From JAAYCI01 sp964370165 (lineage in GTDB: Bacteria; Bacillota; Clostridia; Oscillospirales; Ruminococcaceae), in contig CAYJIG010000015.1 of NCBI GenBank assembly GCA_964370165.1, forward strand, positions 1 to 39,000: 39,000 bases of DNA, written 5' to 3'. Below the pieces are notes generated by a model. It worked only from the letters and a program-made list of their open reading frames with translations. It was not told the DNA's origin and made no database searches. This document shows positions 8,639-16,241 of this stretch, piece after piece; the stretch's first letter is position 1; every line of letters begins with the position of its first letter. The position numbers and the translations under genes were made by a program.

Positions 8639-9388
8639 TCAGTCGGGGTATATATTTCTTAAAAGTCCAAACGTATAGTCTCTTTCTTTTGCTCCTTTAA
8701 TTAAGTTCTTTAAAAAATCTCTGTCACCCGGAGCATTTTTGTTTTGTATCTCGCGTAGTTTTTTAGGACAATTAAAATACGGACGGGCTTTTTCATACCG
8801 CTCCATTGTGTCGGTATTTAGATATAAATGTATGGGATGAAAATCAAACACTTTTAGGCACGAATTATCCAAAAACGGGTCCACATCCCAGCCATCCCAA
8901 TATTTTCGCTCTATTTCGGCGCAATGAATGTCATCTTCCCAAAAATACGGCACACGCAATATTCCCGTCCAGTGATAAAACGCACGCAAATTCATCCCGC
9001 TTTGCAATGTGATAAGCAGGTTTGATTCCCGCAAAAATCCCATGTCTGTCATCAAATCAAGCAGTCTCGTGCTTTGCACCAGCCCATGGCTACGTACGGT
9101 GGTGGCTTCCGGCAATAAGTCCCTGTATACTTGCAAGGTTTTTTTAGCGTAATCTTGAAACAGCGAAACGTCACTGTTTCCAAGCTGTAGCGGGATAAAG
9201 TTAGGATGTGCGCCCAGCTCGATGTTTGGGTTTGCACGCATTCTTGCCAAAAGCGGTGTATCGTGCGTGACAAAAATAGTAGCAGGTACTTTTTCTTTTT
9301 CAAGAATATCAAGCATATGAGCAATCACTTCATCATGTGCCCAATCTATATCAAAAGTTAAATATATTGTTTGGCGGGTAGATTTCAT
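8639..9388 (-). CDS. Polysaccharide deacetylase-like (NodB-fold) protein, copy 2
   Basis: The 249-residue protein opens with 'TIYLTFDIDWAHDEVI', the TFDxDW-type first motif of this superfamily. It is followed by 'VPATIFVTHDTP', 'IELGAHPNFIP' and 'TVRSHGLVQSTRLLD', and near the end 'VFDFHPIHLYLN'. These give the Asp and His residues expected for a metal-dependent deacetylase. There is no signal peptide or membrane segment. It is the first gene of the operon that runs leftward to the window edge, and the formyltransferase gene starts 28 bases after its stop. It is only distantly similar to the deacetylase-like gene at 3573-4349, so the two deacetylase and formyltransferase pairs are not a simple recent duplication. 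Confidence 0.75.
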   Translation of the reverse strand: MKSTRQTIYLTFDIDWAHDEVIAHMLDILEKEKVPATIFVTHDTPLLARMRANPNIELGAHPNFIPLQLGNSDVSLFQDYAKKTLQVYRDLLPEATTVRSHGLVQSTRLLDLMTDMGFLRESNLLITLQSGMNLRAFYHWTGILRVPYFWEDDIHCAEIERKYWDGWDVDPFLDNSCLKVFDFHPIHLYLNTDTMERYEKARPYFNCPKKLREIQNKNAPGDRDFLKNLIKGAKERDYTFGLLRNIYPD

Positions 9389-9432
9389 GTATTGTCCTTT
9401 CGCATAACATAGATGTAAAACGTTGTGAAATT

Positions 9433-9441
9433 TGCTATAAT
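9433..9441 (+). promoter_or_regulatory. Extended -10 promoter for the GT2 gene
   Basis: TGC directly precedes a perfect TATAAT (9436-9441), an extended -10 element. No good -35 hexamer is visible. The transcript would start near 9448, about 25 bases before the ATG, leaving room for the GGAGG site seven bases upstream of the start. Confidence 0.6.
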
Positions 9442-9473
9442 AAATACTGTAAACAAAAAGCGGAGGGCGCTTT

Positions 9474-10529
9474 ATGGAAAAAACTTACGAAAACAGACCT
9501 TTTTTTGGTATTGTAATGCCTGTATACAATACCGGTAGCTTTTTGCGCCTTACTGTAGACAGTATCCTATGCCAGTCTTTTTCTGATTTTGAGCTTATTT
9601 TAATAAACGACGGTAGCACCGACGACAGCGGCAAAGTTTGCGACGATTTCGCCTTGGCAGACAGTCGTGTTCGTGTGATACACCGTCAAAACAGCGGTGT
9701 GGTTACTTCCACAAACATCGGCCTTGAGCAAGTGTGTGCCGAATACGCTTACTTCGTCGATCATGACGACATCTTGGCCGAAAACGCACTACGAACAATG
9801 CACGATGCTATAAAATCGCAACAAGAGCCGCCCGATGTGCTGGTGTGCAACTTTCAGTATTTAAAAGACGGCGCAGTATCCTCCAGTGGCATTGTCTTAC
9901 CCAAAGGTCCTGTGCCTGAAAGTCTTGACAAACGCCGAGACTACTTTTACGATAAAATGTTTTTTACGCCGCTGTCCATGGTTCTTGCACTTTGGACAAA
10001 AGCCATGCGAGTAGACTTTTTACGCGCTTATAACATCTTGGGAGATGCACGCTATATCAGCGCAGTAGACGGCGACATCACCATAAAACTGATAAATGCA
10101 ACTTCAAAGTTTGCCTTTTGCGATGTGCCCATTTATCAGTGGCGGGTAGACGAACGCCCGACATTATCTCGCACATCATCGCCAAAAGTAATAAAAGCTC
10201 GTCTCCAGTGGTTTCGGCATGTGTTTTATCTTTCTTTCCAAAAAGGCCTCTCAAAAAAGACACGTATGAAAATGCGCACTTTTGCTCTTTCGGAAGAAAA
10301 AATACAGCTGGATCAAATGAAAACCTCCGCCGTGCCACACTATTTTTGGCATAAGCTGGGCTATACTTTCCGCAGGCCGCTTGGGCCTATGCCATGGTAT
10401 TTCACCAGTGGCTGGTATTGGCGAATTATATATCCTTTAGGCGCTGTGTTTGGCCACAAACGTGCTCAGGGCTTCTTTGCCGGCTTTCGTAAAACTCCAC
10501 CACCTGAAAAACCCGATTCAAAGCAATAA
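9474..10529 (+). CDS. Family 2 glycosyltransferase
   Basis: The 351-residue protein has the GT-A/GT2 signature: 'FGIVMPVYNTGSFLRLTVDS', 'LILINDGSTDDSG' and the metal- and nucleotide-binding 'YFVDHDDILAENAL' (D-x-D type). The C-terminal 120 residues contain Trp/Tyr-rich segments ('PWYFTSGWYWRIIYPLG') that may contact the membrane. It is the only plus-strand gene in the glycan locus. It has its own extended -10 promoter and a GGAGG site seven bases before the ATG, and converges on wzt with 18 bases between the stops. It probably transfers one sugar to the exported glycan, independently regulated from the minus-strand operons. Donor unknown. Confidence 0.85.
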   Translation: MEKTYENRPFFGIVMPVYNTGSFLRLTVDSILCQSFSDFELILINDGSTDDSGKVCDDFALADSRVRVIHRQNSGVVTSTNIGLEQVCAEYAYFVDHDDILAENALRTMHDAIKSQQEPPDVLVCNFQYLKDGAVSSSGIVLPKGPVPESLDKRRDYFYDKMFFTPLSMVLALWTKAMRVDFLRAYNILGDARYISAVDGDITIKLINATSKFAFCDVPIYQWRVDERPTLSRTSSPKVIKARLQWFRHVFYLSFQKGLSKKTRMKMRTFALSEEKIQLDQMKTSAVPHYFWHKLGYTFRRPLGPMPWYFTSGWYWRIIYPLGAVFGHKRAQGFFAGFRKTPPPEKPDSKQ

Positions 10530-10547
10530 ACATTACTAAACACAGGG

Positions 10548-11879
10548 CTAATCATCCACCGTAGCGTCTGCCAGGCGGACACTGTTCCAGCTGCGATCAA
10601 ACCATGTTGTGGGATTATCCCATCCACTCACCTTGAAATATGTCCTATCAGTGATATTTTGTGGCGACTCGTATGTTTGTGCTTTCAAGTCCTCGTTACA
10701 GTATATTTCAATAACAAAAAAATAATCGCCCGGCACAATGTTGGTGGTATCCAGCGAGAAGTTTGTCTCGTTGAGACCGCCGATATTTTTTGCCTTGAAT
10801 GGCTGCGAGACACAAATACCCACTATGCCTGCATTAAAGCTATTGCGCACAGAAAGACGCATCCTGTATTCGGTAGGCACGCCTTCTTCCTTCCATGTAA
10901 GGCAGAAACCTATCTTTTCGCCCGAGCGGCACACAGCGTCACCACCACCCTGCACCGCCATGGCAACACATTTGACAAGATGTCCGCTTTTTGTAGGCTC
11001 GGTAACGGTATTTTGCACTATAGGGAACTTCGATTCAAACACGATATTTTCTTTTTCTATCCAGTTTCCCAGTCCATTTAGGTACGAAGAAATAGCCTTG
11101 TCTACCGGCGCGTCCAGCACCATTCGGCCTCTGTCCAGCACAATACCACGTGTGCACAGCCTGCGCACCGTGTCCATGTTATGACTAACAGAAAGCACAG
11201 TGCGTGCCTCGCTTTTCACAATCTGGTTCATTTTTTGGATGCATTTTGCCTGAAAACGCACGTCGCCAACCGCCAGCACCTCGTCCACAATCAATATGTC
11301 GCTGTTCAAATGCGAAGACACCGCAAACGCCAGCTTCACATACATGCCGCTGGAATACCGCTTTACCGGCGTGTCTATAAACTCGGCCACCTCGGAAAAC
11401 TCTATTATATCATCCACCACGGCGTCTATAGCCTCACGAGGCATCCCCAGTATGGCGCCGTTCATGTATATGTTTTCACGCCCGGTCATGTCGGGGTGAA
11501 AACCCGTGCCCACTTCCAGCATGCTGGCAATATGTCCTGTTGTGGTAACGCTACCTTTTGTGGGTGTGGTGATGCTGGAAATAATCTTCAAAAGCGTGCT
11601 TTTGCCGGCGCCGTTTGCCCCGATGATTCCGATAGCCTCGCCTTTTTTCACCTCGAAGCTAACATTTTCAAGCGCGTTAAACGTAGTGATGCCGTCTTGT
11701 TGCATAGAAACGCCATCACCGTCAGGCATTTCAGTTTCAATCATCTTGTTGGGGTCTTCTTTTCTGCGCATACGCGCCATAAACCCCTGGAATTCCGCTA
11801 TGAACGAGCCCCTGTTTAGCGCGCCTAAACGGTATGTCTTTGTGACATTATCCACTTTTATTACAACATCTTTATCCAT
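10548..11879 (-). CDS. wzt: Polysaccharide ABC exporter ATP-binding protein with C-terminal glycan-binding extension
   Basis: The 443-residue protein has Walker A 'GANGAGKST' (residues 87-95), signature 'RYSSGM', Walker B 'ILIVDE' (195-200) and the H-loop 'SVSHN'. Two features mark the Wzt/TagH type: an insertion between the first strands and Walker A (about residues 30-65), and a C-terminal region of roughly 160 residues after the ATPase core. In Wzt proteins such as that of E. coli O9a, the C-terminal domain binds the modified non-reducing end of the polymer and couples export to chain termination. Whether that applies here is inference. It pairs with the permease gene upstream (97-base gap). 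AGAGG precedes the ATG. Together they would export the finished undecaprenyl-linked glycan. Confidence 0.92.
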   Translation of the reverse strand: MDKDVVIKVDNVTKTYRLGALNRGSFIAEFQGFMARMRRKEDPNKMIETEMPDGDGVSMQQDGITTFNALENVSFEVKKGEAIGIIGANGAGKSTLLKIISSITTPTKGSVTTTGHIASMLEVGTGFHPDMTGRENIYMNGAILGMPREAIDAVVDDIIEFSEVAEFIDTPVKRYSSGMYVKLAFAVSSHLNSDILIVDEVLAVGDVRFQAKCIQKMNQIVKSEARTVLSVSHNMDTVRRLCTRGIVLDRGRMVLDAPVDKAISSYLNGLGNWIEKENIVFESKFPIVQNTVTEPTKSGHLVKCVAMAVQGGGDAVCRSGEKIGFCLTWKEEGVPTEYRMRLSVRNSFNAGIVGICVSQPFKAKNIGGLNETNFSLDTTNIVPGDYFFVIEIYCNEDLKAQTYESPQNITDRTYFKVSGWDNPTTWFDRSWNSVRLADATVDD

Positions 11880-11976
11880 ATACTTCCTCTTGGTTTCGTC
11901 GGCTTTACTCTTTTTACAAAGTCGAGAAATAACATATATACTATTGCTTTAATAGTCCAGATTTCGCTTTTAAATT

Positions 11977-12825
11977 TTACACTGTATCGACAAAAGTTTT
12001 CTCGGCACGGTTGAACAACAACACGCCCACAACCAGCGAGAGTATGCACAAAAACGTACTGATACCTAAAAACAACCAGTCCCACTCACCCACACCGGTG
12101 AAAGCAAACCTAAATGCTTCCGAAAGCGAAGACATCGGGTTCAGCATTATGGCTGTTTTTGCAAGGCCATCCACCGCCGATATGGGGTATATAATAGGTG
12201 TTAAAAACATCCACAGCTGTACGGCAAAGCCCACCAGCATATGCAAGTCTTTATACCGTGTTGTAAGCGCTGTGACAATCAGGCCCACGCCTGTGCCTAA
12301 AATCACCACCAAGAAAATAATGAGTGGCACAAACAAAAGGTATATAGACGGGCTCATGGCACTGCCGGAAAACAAATATATCAAATACACCACTAAAAAA
12401 ACGCAAAACTGCACAATATAGTTGATAAACCCTGATATTATAACTGAAATCGGCATGGTCATGCGTGGAAAATACACCTTGCCGAATATATCACGGTTTG
12501 TGGTGAATGTAGAGGCGATGGTGGTAAGGTTAAACGAAAAAAGTATCCACAGCGTATTGCCTGCAAGATAAAACACAAACCCCGGAACCTCGCCTGTCGA
12601 GAAATTTGCTATGTTCCCAAACACCACAGCAAACATCAGCGAGGTAAGCAGTGGATTCAACACCACCCAAAAAGGCCCTAGCACCGTTTGTTTATACATT
12701 GTTGCATAATACCGCTTCACAAACATGTATATCAGGTCTTTATACGCTACCAAGTCTTTTATATTCAGTTTGAAAACAGATGAATCCGCTTTGTTAACAC
12801 GTTTTACAGCACTGTTCTTTTCCAT
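11977..12825 (-). CDS. wzm: Polysaccharide ABC exporter permease
   Basis: A 282-residue ABC-2 type membrane protein. The start is set at ATG 12825 (MEKNSAVKRVNK), which has AAGGA about seven bases upstream. An ATG at 12858 would overlap the preceding gene and lacks support. After an amphipathic N-terminus ('LVAYKDLIYMFVKRYYATMY') comes 'QTVLGPFWVVLNPLL', the characteristic Wzm/TagG motif, then about six membrane segments. The 'LGTGVGLIVTALTTRYKDLH' stretch before the last helices is also typical. It forms the channel of the Wzm/Wzt exporter and moves lipid-linked polymer across the cytoplasmic membrane. The stop-to-start gap from the amidotransferase gene is 23 bases, so they probably share a transcript. 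Confidence 0.92.
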   Translation of the reverse strand: MEKNSAVKRVNKADSSVFKLNIKDLVAYKDLIYMFVKRYYATMYKQTVLGPFWVVLNPLLTSLMFAVVFGNIANFSTGEVPGFVFYLAGNTLWILFSFNLTTIASTFTTNRDIFGKVYFPRMTMPISVIISGFINYIVQFCVFLVVYLIYLFSGSAMSPSIYLLFVPLIIFLVVILGTGVGLIVTALTTRYKDLHMLVGFAVQLWMFLTPIIYPISAVDGLAKTAIMLNPMSSLSEAFRFAFTGVGEWDWLFLGISTFLCILSLVVGVLLFNRAEKTFVDTV

Positions 12826-12848
12826 TTCAACTTCCTTTTTGCATTCTT

Positions 12849-14714
12849 TTAGAACCAAGTATTAAGCAGCTCGTTGAAGTTTAGCAAGCTCCAAATAAGC
12901 AGTCTGCGGTTTTGGCTGCCGTCCATGTGCTCTGCCACCAGGCCCTGCACTGTTTTCGGGTCCAAGACTTCCCAAATGCGTGCGTCTTTGTTTTGTATCA
13001 CGCTGTCCACCATTTCCCTGCACTCGTTTCTGAACCACGATGCATCCGGTGCCGAAAATCCTTGCTTGTCTGCCCTGTCAATATCTTTCGGGATATATTT
13101 TTCCATAGCTTTACGCAAAAGATATTTGCCGTGGTTTGTACGCAGATAGTAATTCTCACGTTTAATGTTTGGATCATTCTGCACACGTTTTAGGTTTTCT
13201 TCAAGGTCTGTCAGCTTATACTTCACCGGCAATCTTTGTCCAAACGCCACAAGGTCGTTGTCCAGCATCGGAACTCTGCCTTCCAAACCGTGCGCCATGG
13301 TAAGCTTGTCTTCTATCATCAGCATTCCGGGTAAGAATGTTTTCGCCTCAAAATACAGACTGTGGTTTATATAGTCTTCGGGACGTTTAAGCGGGTTTTG
13401 ATGTGGAGCAAACACGTTTTTGAATATTTCTTTGGGGTCTGCCGATGTTTTCCCACTGATGGGCGCAAACGCTGCCGCCAAGTGACGTGTAGGGATAAGC
13501 CTTTGCCAGAAAAGATAGTACCCATCGGCAAACTCGTCAAAGTTTTTGGCGTTCATGCCACGATAATATCGCCACGGATACCCACCAAACAGCTCGTCGC
13601 CACCGGTGCCACTGAACGCCACCTTCACAAACCTCGATGCAAGGCGTGAAATATAGTAGTTTGTATATGTTTGGCCCACACGTGGCTCTTCGTTGTGGTA
13701 ACACACGTTTGGAATCACTCTGCCGATATCGCTGTACTGCAGCACCATCTCGTAGTGTTCTGTTTGGAAAGCACGCGCCATAACCTCGGTTTTGCGACGC
13801 TCATCAAAATGTGCTTCGGCATCGTTGGCCGAGGCCATGTCGTAGCCGCAAGTAAATGTCTTTATGTGCGGATATGTGCGCGAGGCAATGCACGTGATGG
13901 AGCCGGAGTCCATGCCGCCGGACAAAAAGCATCCCACCTCGGCATCACTTACCAGCTGACGGTTCACCGCCTGCTCTAAAAGAAAATCAAGCTCTTCGGT
14001 ATAGGCTTTCTCGCCCCTATCAGCCTCTTCTTCAAAATGAAAATCCCAATATTTACGCGGTGTAACGTCTGTACTTCCCATTTTCACGGTGAAGCAATGT
14101 CCCGGCATCAGGTTTTTCACAGACGACTCAAACGTTCTGTCTGTCAATATGTTTTGGAAGGTAAAATACTCCAGCACACCGTCATAATCAAGATTATGAC
14201 GAAACGCCGGATGCTCAAAAATCGCCTTTTGTTCAGAGCCAAAAATAAACGTTTCGCCTATTTGCGCATAGTAAAACGGCTTTATTCCATACCTGTCACG
14301 TGCACAAAACAATGTATGATTTTGTGTGTCGTAAATAGCCAAAGAAAACATGCCGTTAAACTTATCCAGGCATTTCTCGCCCCATTCCATATACGCATGA
14401 AGCACCACCTCGGTGTCGCCGGTACTGCGGCTTCTGTATCCTTTTGCCGCAAGCTCGCTACGCAGTTCACGGAAATTATACATCTCGCCGTTATACACTA
14501 TCACATATCTGTCATTCTCGCTCACCATCGGCTGGCGAGCATTGTTTGAAAGATCAATAATGGATAGCCTGCGATGACCTAAAGCTACGGCGCCATTTAC
14601 ATATACACCCTCACCATCGGGACCACGATGACGAATGGCATCGTTCATCTTCTCTACCACTGCCACATCAGCAGGAGCACCTTGCCTGTTCACAAATCCA
14701 CAAATACCACACAT
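12849..14714 (-). CDS. Asparagine-synthase-type glutamine amidotransferase (copy 2)
   Basis: The 621-residue protein opens MCGICGFVNRQG (Cys2 nucleophile), with 'IRHRGPDGEGVY' and 'LGHRRLSIIDLS' of the glutaminase domain, and the PP-loop 'CFLSGGMDSGSITC' plus 'GLEGRVPMLDNDLV' in the synthetase half. Both domains are complete and of normal AsnB length. It begins the group that also contains wzm and wzt, which ties it to polymer synthesis rather than asparagine supply. As with copy 1, the proposed reaction is ATP- and glutamine-dependent amidation of a uronic acid carboxylate, by analogy with WbtH and WbpS. AAAGGAAA lies before the ATG. The two AsnB-like proteins differ clearly outside the motifs and may act on different residues of the glycan. 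Confidence 0.86.
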   Translation of the reverse strand: MCGICGFVNRQGAPADVAVVEKMNDAIRHRGPDGEGVYVNGAVALGHRRLSIIDLSNNARQPMVSENDRYVIVYNGEMYNFRELRSELAAKGYRSRSTGDTEVVLHAYMEWGEKCLDKFNGMFSLAIYDTQNHTLFCARDRYGIKPFYYAQIGETFIFGSEQKAIFEHPAFRHNLDYDGVLEYFTFQNILTDRTFESSVKNLMPGHCFTVKMGSTDVTPRKYWDFHFEEEADRGEKAYTEELDFLLEQAVNRQLVSDAEVGCFLSGGMDSGSITCIASRTYPHIKTFTCGYDMASANDAEAHFDERRKTEVMARAFQTEHYEMVLQYSDIGRVIPNVCYHNEEPRVGQTYTNYYISRLASRFVKVAFSGTGGDELFGGYPWRYYRGMNAKNFDEFADGYYLFWQRLIPTRHLAAAFAPISGKTSADPKEIFKNVFAPHQNPLKRPEDYINHSLYFEAKTFLPGMLMIEDKLTMAHGLEGRVPMLDNDLVAFGQRLPVKYKLTDLEENLKRVQNDPNIKRENYYLRTNHGKYLLRKAMEKYIPKDIDRADKQGFSAPDASWFRNECREMVDSVIQNKDARIWEVLDPKTVQGLVAEHMDGSQNRRLLIWSLLNFNELLNTWF

Positions 14715-14758
14715 AATCGTCGTTTCCTTTGCTCTGATATTTTAGTGCTGATACAAGC

Positions 14759-14793
14759 AAAAGCGCCCATAATAAAAAACGGCGCTTTTGCAT
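14759..14793 (-). terminator. Hairpin terminator between the epimerase and the amidotransferase genes
   Basis: A perfect 11-bp stem (GCAAAAGCGCC paired with GGCGCTTTTGC) has a 13-base loop. Only a short T-rich tail follows on the minus strand, so efficiency is uncertain. It sits 54 bases after the epimerase stop and 45 bases before the copy 2 amidotransferase ATG, so it probably separates two transcription units. Confidence 0.6.
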
Positions 14794-14846
14794 ACGTTCA
14801 GTAGGATAGTGCTATGACTATCTATCAAGTTTCAGTCTGTTTTAAA

Positions 14847-15824
14847 TCAGCCTTGTTTTTTAGCCAGATATTCTTTCAGCCAGCCAAGTGTGTCGGCAAG
14901 CCCGTCTTCAAACGACCATTTGAACTCATGGCCAAGTTTTCTGATTTTTTCGTTGGATACATCAAACACTTTGATGTCGCCCACTGTCCAGTCGTCATGC
15001 TCTGTCACAAGGTCTTCACGTCCAAAGTATTTTTTCACCGCGTCGGCAAGCTCGCTAATAGTAACATTCACGCCCGAAGCACAGTTGTATGCCTCGCCCA
15101 TGGTATCGTCACGCAGGGCTACCAGCTTGTTGATATTCACAAGGTCTTTCACGTGGGTAAAGCTGCGTTGCTGGGTGCCGTCACCATGAATAATAGGCGG
15201 CAAACCGTCAAACACACGACGTCCAAAGATGGATACCACGCCGCCCACGTCGCTGTTTTCCTGGCGTGTGCCATACACGTGGAAATATCTTAAAATAGTG
15301 GTGTTCACGTCATACAAGTCGCAAAACGCGCGTGCATATTTTTCACCTGCCAGCTTCGATACACCGTAGTAGCTGGTAGGATTCAAGGGATGCTCTTCAT
15401 CTTGTGGGAAGTATCTAGCCTCGCCATACACACTGCCTGTGGACGCATGCACCACTTTTTTTACTTTGTAGTCACGTGCAAGCTCCAAAATATTAAACGC
15501 ACCTGCGCCGTTTATTTCAAGGTCTAAGCGAGGATCACGCATGCAAATAGTCTTTTTGCTGGCAGCTTCATGATACACAATATCAATGCCCAGCTCGTAT
15601 ACTTTTTTCAAGGCGTCATAGTCGGTAACATCCACGTTCAGCTCTGTCAGCTTGCCGGGATATTTTTCGTGAAACTCTGCCAAGTTTTCTTTTTTACCGC
15701 CAAAATAGTTGTCAATCGACACTACATCAAGGCCTTCCGCCAAAAGTTCTTCCACCAAATGGCTACCGATAAACCCCGCACCGCCTGTGACCAGTGCTTT
15801 TGTGTATTTGTCTTTCATCTGCAT
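14847..15824 (-). CDS. NAD-dependent nucleotide-sugar epimerase/dehydratase (extended SDR)
   Basis: The start is placed at ATG 15824 (MQMKDKYTKALVTGGAGF) because AAGGAG lies nine bases upstream; this gives 325 residues. The NAD-binding motif 'VTGGAGFIGSHLVEE' is followed by 'HASTGSVYGE' and the catalytic 'SYYGVSKLAGEKYA' (Y-x3-K), then 'LRYFHVYGTRQ', all standard for the UDP-glucose 4-epimerase/WbpP group. Likely reaction: C4 epimerisation (or a related step) of a UDP-hexose or UDP-HexNAc feeding the glycan locus. The exact substrate cannot be read from sequence. It has its own promoter at 15935-15963 and a terminator-like hairpin after it, so it may be expressed independently of the wbp genes upstream. 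Confidence 0.88.
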   Translation of the reverse strand: MQMKDKYTKALVTGGAGFIGSHLVEELLAEGLDVVSIDNYFGGKKENLAEFHEKYPGKLTELNVDVTDYDALKKVYELGIDIVYHEAASKKTICMRDPRLDLEINGAGAFNILELARDYKVKKVVHASTGSVYGEARYFPQDEEHPLNPTSYYGVSKLAGEKYARAFCDLYDVNTTILRYFHVYGTRQENSDVGGVVSIFGRRVFDGLPPIIHGDGTQQRSFTHVKDLVNINKLVALRDDTMGEAYNCASGVNVTISELADAVKKYFGREDLVTEHDDWTVGDIKVFDVSNEKIRKLGHEFKWSFEDGLADTLGWLKEYLAKKQG

Positions 15825-15934
15825 AATAATAAGCTCCTTCATTTTGTGTGAAATCACATAAACATTTTCATAAGTTTTGCATGATGCCACTATATTTCAC
15901 AAATAATATTAGTTGTTGCTATGTCCAAACAAAA

Positions 15935-15963
15935 AGTATATTACATTTTACATAATGCGTCAA
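15935..15963 (-). promoter_or_regulatory. Sigma-A type promoter of the epimerase gene
   Basis: Reading the minus strand, TTGACG (15963-15958) and TATACT (15940-15935) are separated by exactly 17 bases. Transcription would begin near 15928, giving a leader of about 105 bases. The -35 hexamer lies two bases from the edge of the MITE-like element. Confidence 0.7.
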
Positions 15964-15965
15964 GC

Positions 15966-16241
15966 TAGCCAAACCAATATAAAACGAACCCGTTTTTTAT
16001 TTAGCCAAAAACCCTAAAACTTCGTCAGTGCGCCTTGTAAGGCGGCAGCCTTACGGCGTCGCACTTCCTTGTTTTAGAACTTTTGGCGGTATAAAAAATC
16101 CGCAGGACCTATTTTTAGTAAATTTTGTGTGAGACAAGGCAGACGAGCGCGTAATACTTTTTGTATTGCAAGTGAGGATAACGCAGTATCACGCATAAAT
16201 TTACCAAAAATAGGCGGATTCGGATTATATTGGTTTGGCTA
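15966..16241. mobile_element. MITE-like element with perfect 17-bp terminal inverted repeats
   Basis: The two ends, TAGCCAAACCAATATAA at 15966-15982 and its exact reverse complement at 16225-16241, bound 276 bp with no credible gene. The inverted match extends imperfectly to about 27 bp. Inside, each half can fold into its own long hairpin. The left half (about 15990-16112) has nested arms including AGTGCG...CGCACT. The right half (about 16110-16224) has arms around 'CCTATTTTTAGTAAATTT' and 'AAATTTACCAAAAATAGG'. The ends are flanked by TA, compatible with TA target duplication as in IS630/Tc1-mariner relatives, though this is inference from one copy. The right end overlaps the last codons of wbpE. 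A second copy is not visible in this window. Confidence 0.78.

Noticed and set aside
14806..14823. GATAGT...ACTATC hairpin after the epimerase gene
   Set aside because: Six base pairs with no tail; too weak to call.
16021..16110. Intrinsic terminator for wbpE
   Set aside because: The hairpin is one half of the inverted-repeat-bounded element and lacks a clear U tail on the minus strand. It may reduce read-through, but is better described as part of the element.
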